Assembly: GCA_027922465.2 (NCBI GenBank)
Contig: BQMF02000058.1
Location: forward strand, 1-64,000
Direction of reading: 5' to 3'
Source: Turritopsis dohrnii
Lineage: Eukaryota; Cnidaria; Hydrozoa; Anthoathecata; Oceaniidae
DNA length: 64,000 bases
Shown here: positions 47,148 to 59,800 of the stretch, piece after piece
Numbering within the stretch: the first letter of the stretch is position 1
Layout: every line of letters starts with the position of its first letter
Notes under the pieces: generated by a model
What the model was told of the DNA's origin: nothing
Database searches by the model: none
The model's input: only the letters and a program-made list of their open reading frames with translations
Program-made: the position numbers and the translations under genes

Positions 47148-47817
47148 GTTCCTTTAAGGTATGTTCTAAGCCCAAATATGTGAAAAACACACTACTCTAG
47201 AGATGAATTTAATTAAACCCCTTCATTTTGTGGTGGTAGCATTTTCACTACCGCGGTAGTGTGCACCTCCAACCAACGCGCCATCAACATTAACACTAAC
47301 CAGGGGAAACATCGGGTTTGCGTAACTCGATTTCTCGAGCTCTGCTTCTTCGTTACATTATTTCAGCCCCAAAAAACCACGGTCGGGGTGTGCAACAGAG
47401 GCGGAGGAGATGTTACCCTCCACCTGCGCCCCATGCCCAACATATGGGGTGGTGAAATGAACATAAATGGCGGCCGAGAAGCGGGATCAGTGACTTACCT
47501 AACTATATTAGTTTTGTTCATTATTGTTCATTCTCTCTCACTATAATATATACATATATAAATAGACTGAGTCACACATCCACTATGTTATATGAAAAGC
47601 AAATGGTTTATTCATCCCTCAACTACTTCTCCTTCCGCTTCATGATGGTATTTTTGTTTCTTCTCATCCTTCTTTTTTCGTTGTCGCTTCTCTATAAACC
47701 ACACACAATGCATTTTGTCTCCCAAGCAGCTGTCCATTCTTTCAATCCTACACTTTTTTCTTTAATTCATTTCATTCATTCCCACCCTTTCTTTTTACTA
47801 TCTTAATTTCTTCATTC
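47148..47817. other. Intergenic stretch with a locally GC-richer part
   Basis: 47220-47510 is visibly richer in G and C than its surroundings and has short ORFs but no domain. Its origin is unknown. Confidence 0.4.
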
Positions 47818-47819
47818 TA

Positions 47820-48422
47820 CAGTGTGTCCCCAGCAGAAGAGAATTTTGGGTCTGATTTCAGCAGTGAGTGATTTTTCCAAGCACTTTCGTGGTTACTACT
47901 GTTTTTGGTAGAGAAGATTGAATTTAACGGTCCAGTTCAGAGCCTGGTGGGGTTCTAGGCGAGCAAAGCCCCTGGAAACTCCGCAATTTTAGTGATTTCG
48001 ATTTCCACAAACAGGCCTTGCCACAAGATGGCATGAGATTGCACAAGCCCGCACGCGTGCAAGACGTCTTCATGAAATAACAGGAAGTGCAAATCACTGT
48101 GTTCAGAGAAATGGGGGACATGTTGAGACAGCTTAAAATTTTGTTTTTAATGACTCTTGTGTTTTACAGCCACAATAACCTTTCATATTGTTATTGAATG
48201 ATGTATTAATTAACCATTAAGAAGATAATTGGATTTTTTCATGGCAGAATCCTTAAATGTTTCCAAAATAAAACCTTTTGGAGGACAAAATATATATATG
48301 TATTTTTAAAATCCTTGAATAAAATCCTATCGAATGGTGTAAAAATGGCTGAAATCTGATGAAATCTGATGTGTGAAAACTTAGGCTGTTAAAATCTCAG
48401 ACCGAATTCTCTGGGACACAGA
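47820..48422. mobile_element. Mariner-like TIR element, copy 2
   Basis: Left end CAGTGTGTCCCCAGCAGAAG after TA (47818-47819). The right arm (48180-48420) matches both ends of copy 1 at 17394-18228, including CAGACCGAATTCTCTGGGAC. The last bases of the right TIR differ (GGGACACAGATG), so that end is probably damaged. The interior differs from copy 1 and may hold transposase remnants. Confidence 0.65.
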
Positions 48423-48470
48423 TGTTTGTCTTCTTTTTTACCTGGATTATAGAGGTCTAACTAACTACTC

Positions 48471-50817
48471 GGTCATTCCAGCCAAGTTCAGCATGGGTTC
48501 AGAATTGATGTCCTCAAAATCTCTTCAAACTTTAAGATTCTTTTAGTACCATCAAGAGGAGTAAATCCTGAAAATTTCAGCTCAATTCCTTTTCCCGTTC
48601 AATTTTTATGGGCTTTTGAATATTTTGGTGAGCTAAATTTTTCCTGCTATAAAGATTTTAACAACTTCGGGAGTCATTTTCTAAAAAATTCTTATGATTT
48701 GAAAGGCCTGGGTGATTTTCCCTCCATTATATGCCTAGATTACTATCAAAATCAGTTTAGTCCATGATATCTGACTTACTTAAAAAAATTTTATGGGGCT
48801 GTGAAAATCGAAAAAATTCCAAAAATTTACCCTAAAAAATCAAATTTTGAATTTTTTTGAATTTTTGACGAGTTATTACTTGTAAATGGTGTGTCCAAAA
48901 TCCTTCAATACTTACCACCTGGTAGTATGCTATCAAAACTTCACCAAAAAAGTAAATTTAGGCTGTTAAAACAAAAGAACTTGAAATTATTGGGTTCTCA
49001 AAATGGAGGAAAGTGCGAAAATTCAAATTTTACGTATGTTTTTTTTATTTTTGAGAGCTTATAACTTGAAAATAGTTGCTCAACAACATATAAAACTATA
49101 TATATTCTTAAAGAGCAGCTTTAGCTCTACTCAAAAATGTAAAATAAAGCAATTTCAAAACATCCTATCAAAATCTATTGGACATCAAAAATCGCAAAAT
49201 TTCAAAAAACTCAAATTTCGACAAAGTTCAAAAGCCTGGAACTAGTAGCCAAAAAAAAAATTTTTTAATACTTTTGCTACCAGACAGGCTTACTTGCTTT
49301 GAGTGAGCTGGGAATGATGCCTTCTTCATGGTGAGAGGGAGATCAGTGTTGTTGGGGATGAATTGGTGATGACTCTGTTTCCTTTGAATGTATTGGATGT
49401 GGCGAACCGAGATTTGAGGAATTTGGTGTGACTAACAACCTCCTCAGTGCTCAAGAAAAATGAGGTGATAGGCGGTTCGCAAGGTACAGATGTCGATTGA
49501 AGATCTAAAACCTGGCAGATTCTACGTGTGCCATACGACAAAGATTGGTACTTCTGCATTGGGAATTATGTGTCAAGTGAGCATGGTGATGTAAACATGA
49601 AATTTTTACACCCTAAAGGACCATCAGAAAAGTTCTTTTGGTGACAGGGTGATGATGTTTGTTGGATTCCTACAGACGATTTGTACGGTGAAGTTGATGC
49701 ACCTTCTGCAGGAAGTACTGTGTGATTTTATTGTTTTGACAAGAAAACTGTGGAAAATGTGGAACGCTATTTCAATTAGGACTATGTTCTCTTGTTTCTC
49801 AAAGTGTAGTTTTATGGTTTTCATTCATAAATTAGTTCAACATTTATTAATAAGGGACTTTCTACTGCGAATTTATGATCTTGTGGTATAAAAAGATCAT
49901 TATGATGAGTCAAAAAGTACCATGATGTAAAATGTCATTCTTAAGAGGAAAGGCCCTGCTTCCCATCCCCATAATGATTTTCTGAAAGAAAAAGGACTAT
50001 TCTTTCAAAAAATTAAAAAATCCATTTAAAATTTTTTTTTGGCTACTAGTTCCAGGCTTTTGAACTTTGTCGAAATTTGAGTTTTTTGAAATTTTGCGAT
50101 TTTTGATATCCAATAGATTTTGATAGGATGTTTTGAAATTGCTTTATTTTACATTTTTGAGTAGAGCTAAAGTTGTTCTTTAAGAATTTATATAGTTTTA
50201 TATGCTGTTGAGCAACCATTTTCAAGTTATAAGCACTCAAAAATAAAAAAAGTATACATAAAATTTGAATTTTCACACTTTCCACCATTTTCAGAACCCA
50301 ATAATTTCAAGTTCTTTTGTTTTAACAGCCTAAATTTACTTTTTTGGTGAAGTTTTGATAGCTTCCTACCAGGTGGTAAGTATTGAAGGATTTTGGACAA
50401 ACAATTTACAAGTAATAACTCATCAAAAATTCAAAAAAATTCAAAATTTGATTTTTTAGGGTAAATTTTTGGAATTTTTTCGATTTTCACAGCCCCAAAT
50501 TTTTTAAGTAAGTCAGATATCATGGACTAAACTGATTTTGATAGTAATCTAGGCATATAATGGAGGGAAAATCACCCAGGCCTTTCAAATTATAAGAATT
50601 TCTAGATATTGACCCCCAAAGTTGTTAAAATCTTTATAGCGGGAAAAATTTAGCTTCCACCAAAATATTCAAAAGCCCATAAAAATTGAACGGGAAAAGG
50701 AATTGAGCTGAAATTTTCAGGATTTACTCCTCTTGATGGTACTAAAAGAATCTTAAAGTTTGAAGAGATTTCGAGGACATCAATTCTGAACCCATGCTGA
50801 ACTTGGCTGAAATGACC
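48471..50817. mobile_element. Foldback element with arms near 790 bp
   Basis: 48471-49262 and 50030-50817 are inverted copies at high identity, starting GGTCATTCCAGCCAAGTTCA and ending AACTTGGCTGAAATGACC. The loop of about 770 bp is not repeated. CTACT lies beside both ends if the element begins one base earlier at 48470, a possible 5-bp duplication. The loop holds a protein-coding remnant, described separately. Confidence 0.8.
49485..49720 (+). pseudogene. Coding remnant in the foldback loop
   Basis: The plus-strand frame reads PYDKDWYFCIGNYVSSEHGD, then VNMKFLHPKGPSEKFFW, a stop, QGDDVCWIPTDDLYGEVDAP. Its DxDWYxxxI...FxHPxGPxxxFxW...D.CWVP form recalls a small barrel-like segment frequent in cnidarian transposon-associated proteins; I know no function. 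An in-frame TGA at about 49650 shows decay. It may be captured cargo or a relic of the autonomous parent. Confidence 0.4.
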
Positions 50818-51746
50818 CTACTTTTTCCTGTACAACCACAACCATTCTGTGCATGATTGCTATTTATATACAAAGACCTGTTTTTGTTTCCTTATCATTA
50901 ACTGAAATTGGGGTATATACAGTTTGAGGAATCTCAGTGAAACATTTTTTTTTTTAAAAAAAAACTCAAATCTTTGAAAAAATCATAGATTCAAAAACCA
51001 GATGCAAAACAACAATATTCATAGAGGGGTCTTCATCATTGATATCGGTGTCCATTATAAATAGCCTTTAAATTGGATTGCCTGTAAGTTTTGTCTTAAC
51101 TACTACAAATACCATTGTCCAACATAACATCACAACCTTATGATCACCGAAAGCATGTACCTTGTTCCTGCTTGAGAGATATACATTATAGCTGAGATAT
51201 ACCCAACAATTACACTATCCACAGGAGCCTTTCCAAGTCGTCCCATGTTATAGTTTATCACCTTAACATTTCCGTAATGGAATTAATGATTTATAAACAT
51301 GAGGGAGAGCCCTTGTCCTGTCCTAAAAGAATTATGCATTCTTATTTTTTATTATCATATATGTTATTATCAATCACAATACTGTTTGTTTTCATCATGT
51401 TTACTAATTGTAGAGGACTCCCTAACCGTCCAACTTGTGATAGTCTTGTGACTAATGTACTTGAAATAAGTTTGAAAAATCTGTAGTCTGAAATAGATAT
51501 TGTAGCATATGCTTGGATGATTTGCGACAAAAGATAAGAAGCATCACTAACATTGATAAAGTCAGTTTTAAGTGTGAACTTAATCTCTTGTGATGAAAAT
51601 GTGTGATATTTGTATGAAATGAGATCGATGAGATCTTAACATTTTGAGCATCCTTGACAAAGGGTTTACAAAGGTATAACATATATCACTATTTAAATTT
51701 GTATGATGATCATATACAATGTTTCGAATGTTTTAGAGTCTTCATA
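50818..51746. other. Upstream of the small membrane-protein gene
   Basis: No domain-bearing ORF. It may contain the promoter and a 5' non-coding exon of the gene starting at 51747; an acceptor-like TTTTAG precedes the ATG. Confidence 0.4.
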
Positions 51747-52354
51747 ATGACTATCAAAACACTACTTTGGTGGACATTTAGTGGCACTTTCTCAACCATG
51801 TTTGCTAATAAGTTCAGAGGATATCATCTGCTCCGAAGTATGTTTACGTTTTGATTTCTCTTCTCAATAATATTGATACACACTGAGTTACTGTTAGGAT
51901 GTTAAGTTATTATAACAGTCACACTCAATTCATTAATGTCCCATTCTGATTGAAAAGAGTCCTATCAGAACTGATAATAGTATAGATGATATAGGTGAAT
52001 AGAAAGTAAATTATCATTTAGAACCCCAGATGCATGTGATTGGTACAGCTGTTGGTTTGGCGATTGGTTACAAATTACACTTGTTTGAAGAAAATTATGA
52101 AGAGTATCTGATGCAGTCCAAAAAGGAGCTGCCATTAGCAACAATACCTGTTCGAGAAAATCTGATAGCTTATCAAACCATGTTAAGACGAAAACAAGAA
52201 TCAAATCTCATCTCAAGCCAAGAAAGTATGGTTTTTTGGTTTTTTGTTGTTGTCTTTCATATGTTCTTATTAGAATATCGGCCAAGTATATATTGAATTA
52301 TCGTTTTTGTTTTTAGATTTTGAAATATCAGAGGAAGAGGAAGAGGAAGATTGA
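51747..52354 (+). CDS. Three-exon gene for a 110-aa two-helix membrane protein, possibly a complex I NDUFC2-like subunit
   Basis: Exons 51747-51837, 52022-52225 and 52317-52354 have GT/AG borders and matching phases. The product begins MTIKTLLWWTFSGTFSTMFA. A short loop (NKFRGYHLLRKPQ) leads to a second hydrophobic helix (HVIGTAVGLAIGYKLHLF), then FEENYEEYLMQSKKEL and an acidic end (ISEEEEEED). Helix-loop-helix near the N-terminus followed by a charged tail is the layout of the complex I subunit NDUFC2/B14.5b, but residue identity is weak and I am not sure. Regular codons and three consistent exons support a real gene. The start could lie further upstream. Confidence 0.6.
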
Positions 52355-54060
52355 AGATGTTATTAGTTTTATTATCAATCAGTGTGTAGCATTATTACCA
52401 ATGTAGAAAACAATTTGTACAGAGTTTAGATGGGTTGTTGCTCATGGTTTTTCACCGCGAAGGAACTTTAATCCTTTTCTGGTTGTGTGTCTAGTTGTCT
52501 AATCGCTGTCATTAAATCCTCTGTAACCCAAATGAAGCTTTAAGTGCTCATTACTAATATTACCTTGAGGTATTTGAACAATCATAAGTAAATAAATTAG
52601 TACTCCGATGCAGTATGTGGTTCCGGTCAACTATTGCATTTAGACAAAAAAAACAACCGATCCTCACGATTCATACGCCATTAAAATCTTCAAACTATTT
52701 GTGCACACGTCCCTCGAGAAATTGTGGTATTGCACATTACACTCCAATAAAAAATGTTTTAGTAGCATGAAATAATGAGAGCTTACCTTAAGGGGATTTA
52801 TTTTTGCGTGTACTAATTTTTGCGAGCCACAGTTTGAGAGCTTTTTGCATGGATTAATTTTTTGCGAGTCGGAGCTTCTCAAGGAAAATGTTTGGATTTA
52901 TTTTTGCGAATGTGAACAAAGTGCAATGCGTGTATTTTATATGCGGAAATCACCATTCCCATGGGTGCTTGATAAGTACAAGGAAATAATTACACAGAGC
53001 CCAAGAATGAGCAAATAAAATCATAAAATTTTGCGTGGATTTATTTTTGCGAATTTGACCAAAAGTCGCAAAAATTAATCCTCGCAAAAAAAGTATGTGG
53101 TCTAAGAGAAAAGATGAGATGAGTTTATAGAGGTATCGTTCAAATACGGTCTAAAAGGAACAGAAGCATTAAAAGGGGAATATAGTCATAATTCAAATTA
53201 CTTGCCATGTTGAATAATAAACATCCGGGGAGAATTGTCCTAGATTCCTGTAGTAAAGACAGTTTTTGATGCAAGATAGCAACAGTATCAATCTGTGTGA
53301 ATTGTCAAATGGTTAAAATGAAAAAAACAACAAATCAAAAATGGCAAAATAATTTGTTTAAAATTGACTGAACTTTCACATTTAGTAGATTGCAGAAAAA
53401 AAATTCCTTATTCCCTTAAAATTTGACTCGTTTATCCATAATATAAAAGGAAAGAATAATCTCTTGTTACTTGCTTCCTCCTAACATTGAAAATTGGTTT
53501 ATTACATAACTCTTAGCAACTCACAATTGGTACATAAACCAAAATAGTTAATCCGAATTCCAATTATCAAAAACTTTCTGAAATAAAACAAAAAACTGTT
53601 TCTGATGGTATGGAACTGATGTCAAGTAAAGAATGTATAATATGTATAATATACATGTATAACGACACCTTCTTGTACGATGATTGCAATATCAAAAGAA
53701 GATGATAGAAAAGTGTATGTTGTCCAATGGAAATGCTAGCCTCGTGGTACAACACGACAAATGGATGGTGATAATGCCTGAACGTACCAAAAATTGTGAG
53801 CGCATATCATGTTAAAATGTTTTAGTAGCATGAAATAATCGCAGATTTCGTGAATATCATTTATATGGGACATGTTTGTCTTATCAAACAACCAAAAGAT
53901 AATGGTAAACACCAAGACACCTGATTCTTAGTCGTTGTGTAGATACACGTGAAAGCCCTGGATACAAAATGTATATGCGGCTTTGGAAATGAGTGTGATG
54001 GTAGGTCTAACCTCTTTAGGTAATTTATACGAAATGCAAGGATGATCTAGTAAAGTCATT
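52355..54060. other. Intergenic stretch with decayed repeat
   Basis: 52790-53100 contains inverted TTTATTTTTGCGA/TCGCAAAAATTAAT motifs of a decayed MITE-like repeat. Otherwise no gene was recognised. Confidence 0.45.
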
Positions 54061-54310
54061 CAATTTATAGTTCGAGTCTTATCTGAAGCAACATATTACG
54101 GTGCAAAGATATGGTCAATCAGGTGTGGTTACTGTAAATACCTTTTACAGGAATTACAATGGAACATCATTAACCTGCAACAATCTGATAAAAACCCACG
54201 AAATGGGGATGTGGATGGGAGGTGGCGACCTCAATTGGTACGAGCGGTTCAACTCACCTTATATGGATTTTATGCATTACTAGAATACGATGCAAACTCA
54301 GATGCAATCG
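54061..54310 (+). other. Unassigned overlapping plus-strand frames
   Basis: Two frames stay open together: one reads GQSGVVTVNTFYRNYNGTSL and WMGGGDLNWYERFNSPYMDF, the other SEATYYGAKIWSIRCGYCKY and ALLEYDANSDAIEKIF. Either could be a relic of a repeat-encoded protein. No family recognised. Confidence 0.25.
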
Positions 54311-54834
54311 AGAAAATATTTTGAGGCGGGGGGCTCTAAGCCCACCAGCAGGGGTTTTAGGGGTCGGAGCCTCCTCATGAAAGTTTTCTCTAATACTTTA
54401 CTCCAAATTCTAGCTTTTTAGTGTTTTAAAAACAATTTTTTCTTCAACCAAAAAATGTTTCGAATGTTTTGAAACAAAAGATTGGATTGTTTGAAAAGTC
54501 TCATGATCGCTTGTAATTTCACAAGTGAGATTACGGATTAATTGCACTCTCATATGAGGCGCCGTTTTTGTTAAAACACCAAACCGTGTGATTAATCTTT
54601 TAATCACATTGTTGCGTGAAATTTGATTGACGTCGTCAATGGCGTTATTTTGAAATTTCCCGCTGTTTTGTAATTTCCCGCTGATAATTTGTAATTTTTT
54701 TTTTTTTTGGAATAACATTTTTTTTTTATAGCAGGTACCGTATATACTAACAGTTGAGGACACGGCATTATTCCCAGTAAAATCCTCGTTCCTATGCGTA
54801 GCGAAAATTTATACTAAATTACTATAATTTTCAT

Positions 54835-55275
54835 TTACATCATCTTTGATTTGACTTCGCTAGCCTCGGCGTCACAGGACAATGATTCAGCTAGCTTGTT
54901 GTTGAAAATTGTTCGTCTACCCCGGATACATATGCAGACTGAATGCATCAATGAAAAGGCGATTTTTCTCTTGATCCATGATGCTATGAGATCGTAACGG
55001 CTTTTTCTTTTCTCTGAGATCAATTCTGCCAATCGCTTATAAAATTTGCTGCATTCTCGGCCCATGCCCCCAGTTGCAGCAAAAACCAGTGGGGTAAACG
55101 TACCATGTTCAACTTCGAGGATACGTTTATTATAAAGCTTCTTCTTCTCTCGTTCATTCGCTTCATACGTCTTCGCAATACTTTGGTTACAATACCGTGC
55201 GGCGTTTGGGTTGAACACCCTTATGTCAAAAAATGCCACTTGACCATTACACCAAAAACTGCGGGAACTGATGTC
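54835..55275 (-). pseudogene. Retroelement-associated nuclease-like C-terminal fragment
   Basis: The minus frame reads DISSRSFWCNGQVAFFDIRV, FNPNAARYCNQS, then ILEVEHGTFTPLVFAATGGM, ECSKFYKRLAELISEKRKS and CICIRGRRT. The FFDIRV ... E.GTFTPLVF arrangement could be a PD-(D/E)XK-like nuclease core (Asp, then Glu). This text is very common at the end of repeat-derived proteins in cnidarian genomes. The upstream part is missing. Function is inferred only. Confidence 0.45.
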
Positions 55276-55783
55276 ACTAATTTGTAATTTCCGTGTTTTC
55301 TTTTTTCAACATTCGAATAGCCGATCGCACATGAAATTGACAACTTTCGAATGTTTTGATTTACGCTCTCATTCTTTCGTTGAGAGTTTGTGTTTATTTA
55401 ACATTTGTGTTTAACATGAGTTTGTGATTAACCAGTAATCACATGTTTAGTTTCGTGAAATTTTGGATAAATTTCCCGAGTTCAGTTTTTTGAAATTTTG
55501 AAATCTCCCGAGTGAAACGAAATTTCCCTCTCAAACATGTGATTACTAGTACAAATTCCCAGAGATATTTGTTGTGCAGATCTTGTGATTCAAAATTATT
55601 GCTCAAGTTGTTAAATCTCTAAATGTATCTCTTGATCTCTTCCTCCCTCTCTGGACTACATATCTTGCTTGAGGTCTTCATATGTAGCTACATTTCCGCT
55701 TAGCTAAAAGACCGACGTTCCGATATTTACAATCGGATATCAAATTCAACTCGACGTTTGTCTAGAATGTGATTGGTGTGAAA

Positions 55784-56095
55784 TCAAGGTGATTTCTTCA
55801 GGGGGGGGGGGGGGGGGGGCACTTTTGGTTTCGCCGTAATTGAGGAAAACTCGACACATTGGTTGTCATGCACACCAAAAAAAGTTGCAAACGTAATGCT
55901 GTTTTTGTGGTAGCTGTTCAAAAATTCAAACAATGGATTGGATTGGTTAAATTTTTGTCTGGTGATGTTATCAACGTATCGCTTATAGAAAGGTGATACT
56001 CTTGGTTCTTTTTCCATTTTTGTCATAAAAATATCTGAAAAAGTTACCGATAGAGGTTTTCCTATTGTGCAGCCGTCAGTTTGTTTATGCTACTT
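55784..56095 (-). pseudogene. Reverse transcriptase fragment (Penelope-like or related)
   Basis: The minus-strand text QTDGCTIGKPLSVTFSDIFM, then PFYKRYVDNITRQKFNQSN and LFEFLNSYHKNSITFAT, covers the RT box before and at the catalytic site. The expected YVDD is YVDN here. It differs from the YRDDGLA type in the transporter intron, so two RT lineages are present. It ends in a G19 run (55801-55819). Confidence 0.6.
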
Positions 56096-56214
56096 AGTGT
56101 CAAAATACAAATGGTTAATTTTTTATTCTACTTTAGTACAGGTGCTATTCTGCAAGTATCTGTCAAAGTTTGGCATCGATGGAAATAGTGTTGATGCAAA
56201 TTTGTATTGATGAG

Positions 56215-56245
<31 letters not shown>
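56215..56245 (+). repeat. A31 homopolymer run
   Basis: 31 consecutive A bases downstream of the RT relic; no element boundary could be assigned. Confidence 0.85.
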
Positions 56246-56251
<6 letters not shown>

Positions 56252-56861
56252 AAACGTATCTTTTACATGCTAGTCTCGAAATGAAAAGTTTCTCTTTTAC
56301 AAGTCTATGAGCCAATGGAGTTTTATACAGCTGGTGAATTAAAATGTTGGGTAAAAAGGGTGTACAAAAGTCAAAAGTCAATAATTCTGTTTACTTTTTA
56401 CTCCGTACTTACGATTTGAAGTATTCTCTTTCGTGTATCTTAAAGTTTTTTATGTCGCAATATCTTTTGGTAAACCCGTGGTTTTTTTTAAACTTGATTC
56501 CTCCACTATGTTTTTTCCCCCACAACATGCTAATTGATAGTAACTTGCCATCAAAACAGAGGTTCAAATTAAATAAAAACTTATCGCCAGTATTATAAGG
56601 CCGAAACTGCAGCTCATTTTCATGCACCGAAAAAACTCCTAATAATGATCATGAGCCTGTATTAATAAAGTAGTTCTTTTATGAATCTTAAATAATCACC
56701 ACCATATTCCAATAATTACATTAAAAAATTACAAAATGCATGCGTAAAAATAGCCTCGTTGATGTAGTTGAATGCATCCACTTGTGATCCGTGTACGAGA
56801 GTGGTTCCTCTTCTTCACATTTCTTCATCGTCCCAAGAATAAAACTCACCATGATATAATT
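56246..56861. other. 3' flank of the adhesion GPCR gene
   Basis: AT-rich with no second gene recognised. It should contain the 3' UTR of the minus-strand receptor. Confidence 0.4.
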
Positions 56862-59800
56862 CTAATATGCTTTTAGATTCACATTTCTAGATGATGAATC
56901 TGATTCGTATCCAGTAGTACTACTATCCAGCACGTGAGAAAGACCTATTTGTTTACCTGGAGAGACAAACAAACAAACAAATAATTAACAAGGTCTTGAT
57001 AACATTCATTTCATTTATACGAAAACAAAATTAAAAACGTACCCTTGCCCATTTCATAGGTATTCGAACTATTGTTTTTGTTAATATGAAAACCAAGGCA
57101 TTTCTTCCATTCGGTTCTTGCCTCATTATTTCGAAGTGTGTAAAACACAAAAATGAAGAACCCCTGAAGGGAGTTGAAAATGCAAAAGAGCCACTGAAAA
57201 ACTGTCGTGGCTTCGCCAACAGCAAATAATGCAAATGCCCAGGTTACTCCCAGTAGCATTGAACACATAAATGCAATTCTGGCTTGGGAGAAAAGTTTTT
57301 GAGCTTCTGCGTTTGTCTTTCTCATTGAACCTTTTGAGAGTCCTCTCATCACCAAAAACAAAATGATGAAATTTGCCACGATTACGAGGCCGATTGGTAG
57401 TAACACTCCGAAGTAAAATGAATCCCCACGCACAACACAACTAAAAAGGAACGTAAATATTGAAATCTCGAACAAAAAGTAGTTATCTTTCAGTTAAGAA
57501 CAAAACACACTTACAAGTCACTATTTCCGAGGTTATCTGGTTTGACACTTGCTGTTACTGCTACGATGACGGCCGGTAAACCTACCGAAACACGAAAATA
57601 AAACTGATGCAAAGAGGTTTGTTAGGAAAGCCGTACTGAACTTAAACTGGTTTGAGAATGGTAGTTAGTTTAGCTCAGTTCACATAATACAGACATTTCG
57701 AAGCAGTTTGAGCCTGTCTGTCGCGTAGGTTTGAACCTCCGGATAAAATGGTTAGGACGCATGCACAATTTGTAAAAACCGTTGATTCAAATTGGATCGT
57801 TTTAGCCTGCAACCTCCGTTTCAACGAACATAGTTATTTCTGATTTCAACATTGAACGCTTCGTTAATTCAGATTTCCTGATATATCTTACCCCAGGCAA
57901 AAATGGAAGCTCTGATGATAAACTTTTTATTGCCACCGGTTTTGAATACTTTTACAAAACATCTGTAAAGGTTCACGCCTTCAACAACCATCCAACAGAA
58001 CGATGTTAACATGAAATATTGTAACAACGCAGCAATGACTTTGCAGCCATCGCGAGATGATGTTTCTTCTATACCAACGAGGAAGATGATCAAAAGTGCC
58101 ATTAATGATATACACAGGCAGATTAGAATCTTTGGCGGCAATTTCTTTCGAAGATTCCTATTATATAGAAGAAAAAGTTTTAACGGTGAGTGTTTTAGAA
58201 TTGATAGCAGCAAAAAATGTAGATCCTACAAAATAACATTATATTGATTAAGTGCCTTTTTGAATACGAAGGGCTGGTCAGGTTAGGACGAATTTGCATT
58301 TGAAGATTAAAATGTATAAAGGCATGGAAAGCAAAAAACAGCTTACGGGAAAATTAAGTATGTAAGGATGGTCAGAAACAATCCAGCCAATGATATTGCA
58401 CATCCGATCCACGTGACAATCTGCAACTCCAAAGGATTATCACCAGTTTGGGAGACATCAAGAAGAAGAGCAAAATTCGTCAGGTGATTGCACTCACAAG
58501 CAACCAAATTCTCCGTTTCTTTTTCTGGAGTCCTGTAACAACCTCTCTGTGACCAGTGTCCATATAACCCTGGCGAAACGAAATGCCGTGATGTGAGAAG
58601 GATGTAATTTTGTGAGAAGAATTACTTTCTTCAGAGAGTTGATTTATGAAGTTAGGAAAATCTGAATCCAGACTTACCAATCGAGAAGTTCCAAAATTCG
58701 CAGGTGTTATTTCCTTTCAAGTCCACGTGAGCAAATTTTCGAAATAACAGAGAAATTGGTCTCTGTAAGTTTGTTACGTCAGAATCTCCTAGCGTTACCG
58801 AATTGACAGGACTCTGAACAACTCTCCTTGCAGTGGTGCCATCCTCACGAAGGAGGATCTCAATTTGTCTACCGTTCAAGAAAAACTCATCGTTTCGAAA
58901 AACATAAGAATAGACAATTTCTTTGTTGTTCTTGAAGGCGTCTTTCGGTACGAAAATACGAGAGAGTACATCTCTAGGTTGAGTTAGTTGTGTTTTCTTT
59001 TCTATAGATACTAGGAGACTGTTGTTACTTTCCAACGTTTCAACTTGGAAATCCGTCTTTTCTAGATTTGTGACAAACAATCCGATATTCTTCTCAGAAA
59101 CACTATAATTTTGCACACCAGTCATTCCAATTTTTTTGGCCAACGTGTCGAGACTGTTGAGAATGCCGGTAGACGATCCTGAGTATTGTTGAGACTTTGC
59201 AACAAGAGTAACTGGAGAATCGAGAATTATACTGACACATTCCAATATGTTTTCGACTGCCTGCAAACAAGAAGCAAATAAACAGAAAATTAATTTTTTG
59301 TTCATGATGCTCATATCATTCAGTCTTGAGAAATCAGCTTTTACCTTGTTCTCTTTTTCCGTGATGTTTCTTGGACTACTAACATTTACGAAAAGATGGT
59401 TTACTGTGTTCGAAATTATAGATTCAGTCATTGAAATATCTTCTTTAGTGGTGATGACAGAGGAATTATGCACTATTTGGCGTAATTTTGCGACGACAGC
59501 CGTCGGAGGTGAGCAGTTTTTGGTTACGTTTTGGGAACAGATAGCAGTCTGATGAAAAAATGAAGAAAATAATAATAACACTTTAAGGTTTGCGAAATTG
59601 ACAGATTACTGAATTTCACTACAGATTTCAAATCATCATATAGACATCAGATTGATTATTATTAACGTTTTTGCCACAGGAAGGCGATAGTCTTCCGGTT
59701 ACATCAAAGTCTTACATACCTCGTTTAAAACTATCAAATTAAACGTAGTCTCGGTTTTCGGCCTGCATTCTTTTAGATCGACAGCTAACCATTGCGGTCC

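Noticed and set aside
47490..47515. ACTTACCTAA resembling a U1 snRNA 5' end
   Set aside because: The following bases do not match U1 and no Sm site or stem was seen.
47924..48121. Minus-strand cysteine-containing ORF of 65 aa
   Set aside because: It lies inside a mariner-like element, lacks a signal peptide, and neighbouring frames fit decayed repeat equally well.
55784..55830. Poly-proline protein end
   Set aside because: It is produced by a G19 run read on the minus strand, not a real domain.
59247..59552. Plus-strand hydrophobic ORF
   Set aside because: Antisense of the GAIN-region exons of the receptor.
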